From positions 5,164,517 through 5,228,516 of the forward strand of contig CM018052.1 in NCBI GenBank assembly GCA_008638375.1: a DNA stretch of 64,000 nucleotides, in the 5' to 3' direction. This document shows, piece by piece, positions 59,696 to 64,000 of this stretch (position 1 is the stretch's first letter; every line of letters begins with the position of its first letter). Position numbers and translations under genes: made by a program. This DNA is from Nyssa sinensis. Its lineage: Eukaryota > Streptophyta > Magnoliopsida > Cornales > Nyssaceae. The notes beneath the pieces are model-generated. The model was not told the origin of the DNA, made no database searches, and was given only the letters and a program-made list of their open reading frames with translations.

Positions 59696-61360
59696 AAGAC
59701 CTTGTAGGGCTATTGGAACTTGAAGAAGACCAACCAACCAACCAGAATCGAACCAAGAAGAGAGAAAGAAAGGAAGATGGAGAAGAAACTACTAGAGAAA
59801 AAGAACCCGAGGCTTTCAAATATATAGAAACAAGAGGTAAGTAATCAACCCTTCAGTCTTGCTCAATTTCCTTTAAGGTTTTGTACATGTTAGGCAATTT
59901 AGTTATGTGAATTAAAGCCAAAATAGTAAACCAAAGCAAATTCGCCTTTAATGAGAAGTATTGAACTGGGTCTGCATCAACTTGAATAAAAGCAAGTATT
60001 GATGGATGAGGACTTAACCAAGAGACTGTGAGGGTCACCAAACCATAATCATCAAGTTAAATAGACCACAAATGAAAGAATAAAAACCTGTTACAAGTCA
60101 CAAGTTTGATTTGGAACACCCCAAATTGAACCCCCAACCTCGATTTTTTGAACGAAAATCAAAACCTTATAATGAGATGGTCACGATAGGCCAAACCTCA
60201 CTAGTTTTGGTGCAGGGATGAATGTGCACGAACCAAAATTTAGAAAATGCCATAGGAGCCCAACAGAACTATTGAACTCGTTTCAACCCTCAAAACCAAC
60301 ACCAAACCCTACATTGATGTTCTAGAAACACATTAAGATGAAAAACAAGAAGAATCAATGCTTGAAAACCCATGAAATAAACTTGGAAAATTTCTAGGGT
60401 TTTGAATGAATAGTAACATCCCCATGGGGAAGACGATGAATAGTTTCAAGCTCGGGTCAAGCCGGAAATAGGTCAGGTCCTGACCATTTAAAATGGATCT
60501 TAATTTAAAATGAAATGTTCCCATTTTGTTTAATGAAGGCTGACATCATCGTAACATCAGCATGATGCAGTGAACTGAATTGAACCGATTGGTTCTTAAC
60601 TTTTAAACCAATTCACTTGGAATCTAAACCGAACTAGAAGATTTTTGAACCTTTTTCTGAAATTATAAATTGAACTCCCAGAATTTCCTGAATTTATAGA
60701 GTGACCTCAGACTTTCTATTAATTATGAAATGGCCTAGAAAATTAATTTTTAAATCATTTTTAAACAGGAAAAATTACCACAATGCCTTTAAGCCAAAAA
60801 TAAGTCAAACAAAGGCCAATTAAAATGCAAGAAGAGTCTAACCCAATGTTTTTAGGCATTCCAAACTCAATGACGAAGTCCGATTTATGAAATCAGATTT
60901 TGGAAAATACAAAAGGACAAATGCAATAATTTTAATTGTGTCCTAAATGATTAATTAAACTATCACTAGAACCTTGATAACTTTGAAAATACCTACGTTA
61001 ACAATTTTTGGACATTCTAGACCCAACGGTGGGGTCCATTTTATGGAACGAAGTCCTGAAAATATAGACACGAGAAATGTAAAAGTTACCATTATGCCCT
61101 TAGTGATACAAAAGCTAGTTAAGTGTCAGAGAGAGCATATTCTGACGTTTTTTGACATTCCAGACTCAATAGTAGAGTCCATTTTAGCAAACAACGCACC
61201 AAAAAATATGACACGTGAAAGTGTAAAATTATAAAAATGTACCTAGGCTTAACACAAGCTATATATATGCAAAGTAAGATCTAGAGAAACCTAAATTGAT
61301 TTTCTTTGACAATCCAGACCTAATGGTGTTGTCCATTTAAGAAAAATAAGACTCATTAAT
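59696..61360 (+). mobile_element. 3' LTR of E0, truncated at both ends
   Basis: It matches 24035-25700 of the 5' LTR (for example GGAACTTGAAGA, GGCTTTCAAATATATA, GAGGTAAGTAATCAA). The first ~700 bp, including the tRNA-like module and TATA candidate, are deleted. At 61360 it is cut by E6. Visible divergence from the 5' LTR is clearly higher than between the E1 or E2 LTRs, in line with E0 being the oldest layer. Confidence 0.8.
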
Positions 61361-64000
61361 TTTCACGACCCGAAACCCACCCTACGCTGATTAGGGGCAA
61401 CGACCGACACTGCCACTCGGACAGGCCGTACAGAATCAAATGAATTGCACAAGAGTGATAATTGTTTTTTTCTTTTTCTTGTTATCATTGAATCATTAAA
61501 TGCAAAAGCTGCACATATGCAACTCATCTAATCACAAACCAAACTCTAACAACTATTAATTAGAATATCTCTAAGTACAATTTTCATCAATATGAATCAC
61601 TATTTAACTCTAACATCATTTCTAAGGTTACAATATCATAATACCTAATATTAAGATCAGCCTTACAGAATACATGATCAAACTATGACTTGGAGTTTTA
61701 CATCATCACTATTGCTTGCAAGCACATCACTAGCTCCACTAGTTGTCATCATTGCATTTCCTCTCATATAGTGCTACCTGAAAAATTGTTATAAATATGG
61801 AGTGAGCTAACTTCGCTCAGTAAGTAAATTCCCTCGCTTAGTTATGGGATAGGGTTAGTTTAGATAAAAGTATACAACCAAATGGCAAGCGAAAGGATAT
61901 ATGTACCAATAGCCAATCACAAGAAAAATAAATCACCAAAGATGACCCGTGGGTCCAAAAGGCATATCCCAAAACAGTTTGAACAAAATGATGTAAACAG
62001 TTTAGCAAATCAGTAATAGGGATTTAACCTATACAACAATCAGTTTCCAAATATCACAAGATATCACAAGGTGCCGAATTGAATCCAATGATAGGCTTAC
62101 AAAGCGTATCAACAACCAAAAAATGCATCATTAGATTATGATTCAAATAAAAGATATGAGATACTAATAGAATAGGTTCTATCAATCAAAAAGGGTCTGA
62201 CTACCCTTAAAAGCACTCATTCAAGTTCACCCCTCAATCAGGTTCCTGAATAACACTAGAGCTCTTTAACATATATCATGTCCTCCATGGACTAAATGTT
62301 GGTCATCATTCCATGGACTAAGTGTTGGGTATCATTCCCAGACACAACTCCTGACACTCATAATAATATCATGATCAACAGAATTCCACAAGGAATGTAC
62401 ATATACGTGGAATATCAAATTCTCAACAGTGAGAAACATAACAGTTTTTCAATATTCAAATCAAAGTTATAAAGATGTGCAAGCAATCACATCAAGATAT
62501 TGGCAATTGAATTCTCAACATATCCATAAGGTAGAACAAGTATCAAATTATGGAATCAATAAATGCTACGTATGTATAAGAGTACAAATTGGTAGCATCA
62601 AGAAAATATAATTGTAACATGGCTAAGAAAAATAACACATATTAGAGTTCGGGTTTACTTACATTGAATTTTTAGCATCGCATTCCCATGCAGGTACCAT
62701 AATAGTTATCCCATAGCTTTCTTTCCATTTTCCATCATTTGGGCGATCCTGTAATCACAGATCAAAAATACATTGCATAATAAATTAGTATTCATCCTAA
62801 TCCCAAACATTACTCTTCAGTGTTTTAAGTTCTTTTGAACTTAGTCTATTCAATTAAGGGTCTTCAAATTCCCAATTTGGGGTTCCTTGATACCTTATAA
62901 CTTCTTTGCCCTTCAAGGGCAAATTGGTAATTTATACTTTTTAATGTCTCATATGTTTCCCATACATAATTTACGTATTCAAACTCCATTTTGAGTTTAT
63001 TTGGTCCTTATAACATTTATGTGAACTTATTAATTTCATTTTTATACTTCTGGTAACTTCATTTAGTACTAAGGACATATTCATCATTTTTTAATTTGTT
63101 ATCGAGTCTTATTTTTCTCAAAGGGACGTCACCATCAAGTCCAAAATATTGAATATAATTAATTTAGACTTTTTTCAGATCTTAATTAGCTTATTTGTGA
63201 CTTACATTAAGCCTAGGAGCATTTTCATAATTTTACACTTTCATGCGTCACATTTTTCAGTACTTTGTTTGCTACAATGGACTTCACCGTTGAGTCTGGA
63301 ATGTTGAATAAAGTCATAATACGTCACCTTTGACATTTAATTGGCTTTTGGATTACTAAGGGTAAAATGGTAATCTGACATTTCACGTGTCTACTTTTTT
63401 GGGACTTCGTTTCGTAAAACGGATCCCGCCATTGGGTCTGTAATCTCCCAAAATGTTAAGGTACGTATTTTTATAGTCATCGGGGTTCAATTGGTCACTT
63501 AACTAATCATTAGGATGTATTTGAAATTATTCCAGTTTTCACATTCATATTTTTTCAGATTTAATTTCACAAACCAGACTACGACGTTGAGTCCTGAATG
63601 CCCGAAAATATTGGGTTGCACTATTCTTTCATTTTAACTGGCCTTTATTTGGCCTAAGGGCATTTTTGATAATTTCTCGTATAGTTAAAGGGATTTAAAA
63701 TTAATATTTAATTAATTTTTGAGCCATTTCATAATTAATTAAAGTTGTTGGGGTCATTTAGTAATTAACAAAAACTATTGGGGGTCCAATTATAATTTCA
63801 AAAACTATTTAAATAAATTCATTGGTTTAATTAGGTTCCAAGTAAACCAGTCCAAAACCATACTAAACCAACCGGTTCATTTAGTTTAATGTATCAGGCT
63901 AATGTCAGCCCTATTTTTTATTTTTTAATTCTTTTAAGCCCAAAATGACGACATTTCAGTAAGTGTTTTAAACCCATTTATTAATTCAGTCAGGGCCCGA
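61361..64000 (-). mobile_element. E6: minus-strand LTR running off the window
   Basis: It begins TTTCACGACCCGAAACCCACC at 61361, the family LTR end (consensus TGTCACGACCC) on the minus strand. Words near 62360-62400 (ATGATCAACAGAATTCCAC) match the E1 LTR, so it is related to that family. It contains degenerate ~140-bp units at 63105-63600 and a ~31-bp repeat at 62275-62335 (CCATGGACTAAGTGTTGG). The LTR start, any internal region and the target duplication lie beyond 64000. Confidence 0.75.
61778..62662 (-). promoter_or_regulatory. putative LTR-leader intron in E6
   Basis: The minus-strand donor CAAT/GTAAGTAAA is at 62662 and the acceptor AATTTTTCAG/GTAGC ends at 61778, after GTTAGCTCACTCC. 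The length is 885 bp, in the range of E1 and E2. Confidence 0.5.

Noticed and set aside
1..64000. CRISPR arrays, bacterial operons or phage genes
   Set aside because: Repeat spacing, LTR structure and retroelement gag point to a plant nuclear genome. No regular short repeats with unique spacers and no prokaryotic gene layout were seen.

Overview
This window is repeat-dense DNA from a plant nuclear genome, most likely an angiosperm. No intact host gene is visible. Almost every base can be placed in long-terminal-repeat (LTR) retrotransposons of Ty3/gypsy type, probably Tekay/Del-like chromoviruses. The evidence is LTRs that start TGTAAYACCCCGACC and end GGGTTTCGGGTCGTGACA, primer sites of the TGGTATCAGAGC (initiator-Met tRNA) type, polypurine tracts of the AAGGGGGGTAGGA type directly before LTR starts, 5-bp target duplications, and a decayed gag with two zinc knuckles. 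The DNA is A+T rich, with many microsatellites. One 100-N assembly gap lies at 27390-27489.

Left block (1-23.3 kb). After an unassigned LTR-like end (1-602) and a 190-bp-arm foldback (603-1011) comes a minus-strand tandem dimer of one retrotransposon: LTR (1012-12158), 1-kb internal region, LTR (13161-16155), 1.1-kb internal region with a tripled primer site, LTR (17262-19357). Its first LTR was hit by solo LTR S1 (2871-10052, TSD tggtt), which was itself hit by solo LTR S2 (3416-7221, TSD cacta). The last LTR forms the left arm of a 4.8-kb inverted repeat (17262-22044). A truncated minus-strand LTR of another family follows (22045-23342).

Right block (23.3-61.4 kb) is a nest of elements. 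E0 (plus strand; 5' LTR 23343-27534, 3' LTR from about 59696) was hit by E1 (27610-56897, TSD aaggt). E1 carries the only clear coding relic, a gag pseudogene. E2 (32887-47981, TSD agtgc) landed between the two zinc knuckles of that gag. The 3' LTR of E2 was hit by solo LTR S3 (41252-46323, TSD atatg), and the 3' LTR of E1 by solo LTR S4 (52359-55434, TSD gttaa/gctaa). The 3' LTR of E0 is cut at about 61360 by a further minus-strand LTR (E6) that runs off the window.

Three patterns cut across the families. First, nearly all LTRs carry a splice-donor-like site (GTAAGTAA or GTGAGTAA) followed 0.4-1.15 kb later by a conserved acceptor (GCTCACCCC...ATTTTTCAG/G), which looks like an intron carried inside the LTR leader. 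Second, several LTRs carry tRNA-like polymerase III A-box/B-box pairs, always antisense to the LTR. Third, LTR bodies are built from degenerate units of about 135-145 bp, in three LTRs as exact 134-bp tandem arrays. The internal regions of E0, E2 and most of E1 show no pol-like coding, so these are probably non-autonomous, LARD-like elements moved by proteins from elsewhere. All functional statements are inference from sequence; no alignment or search was run.
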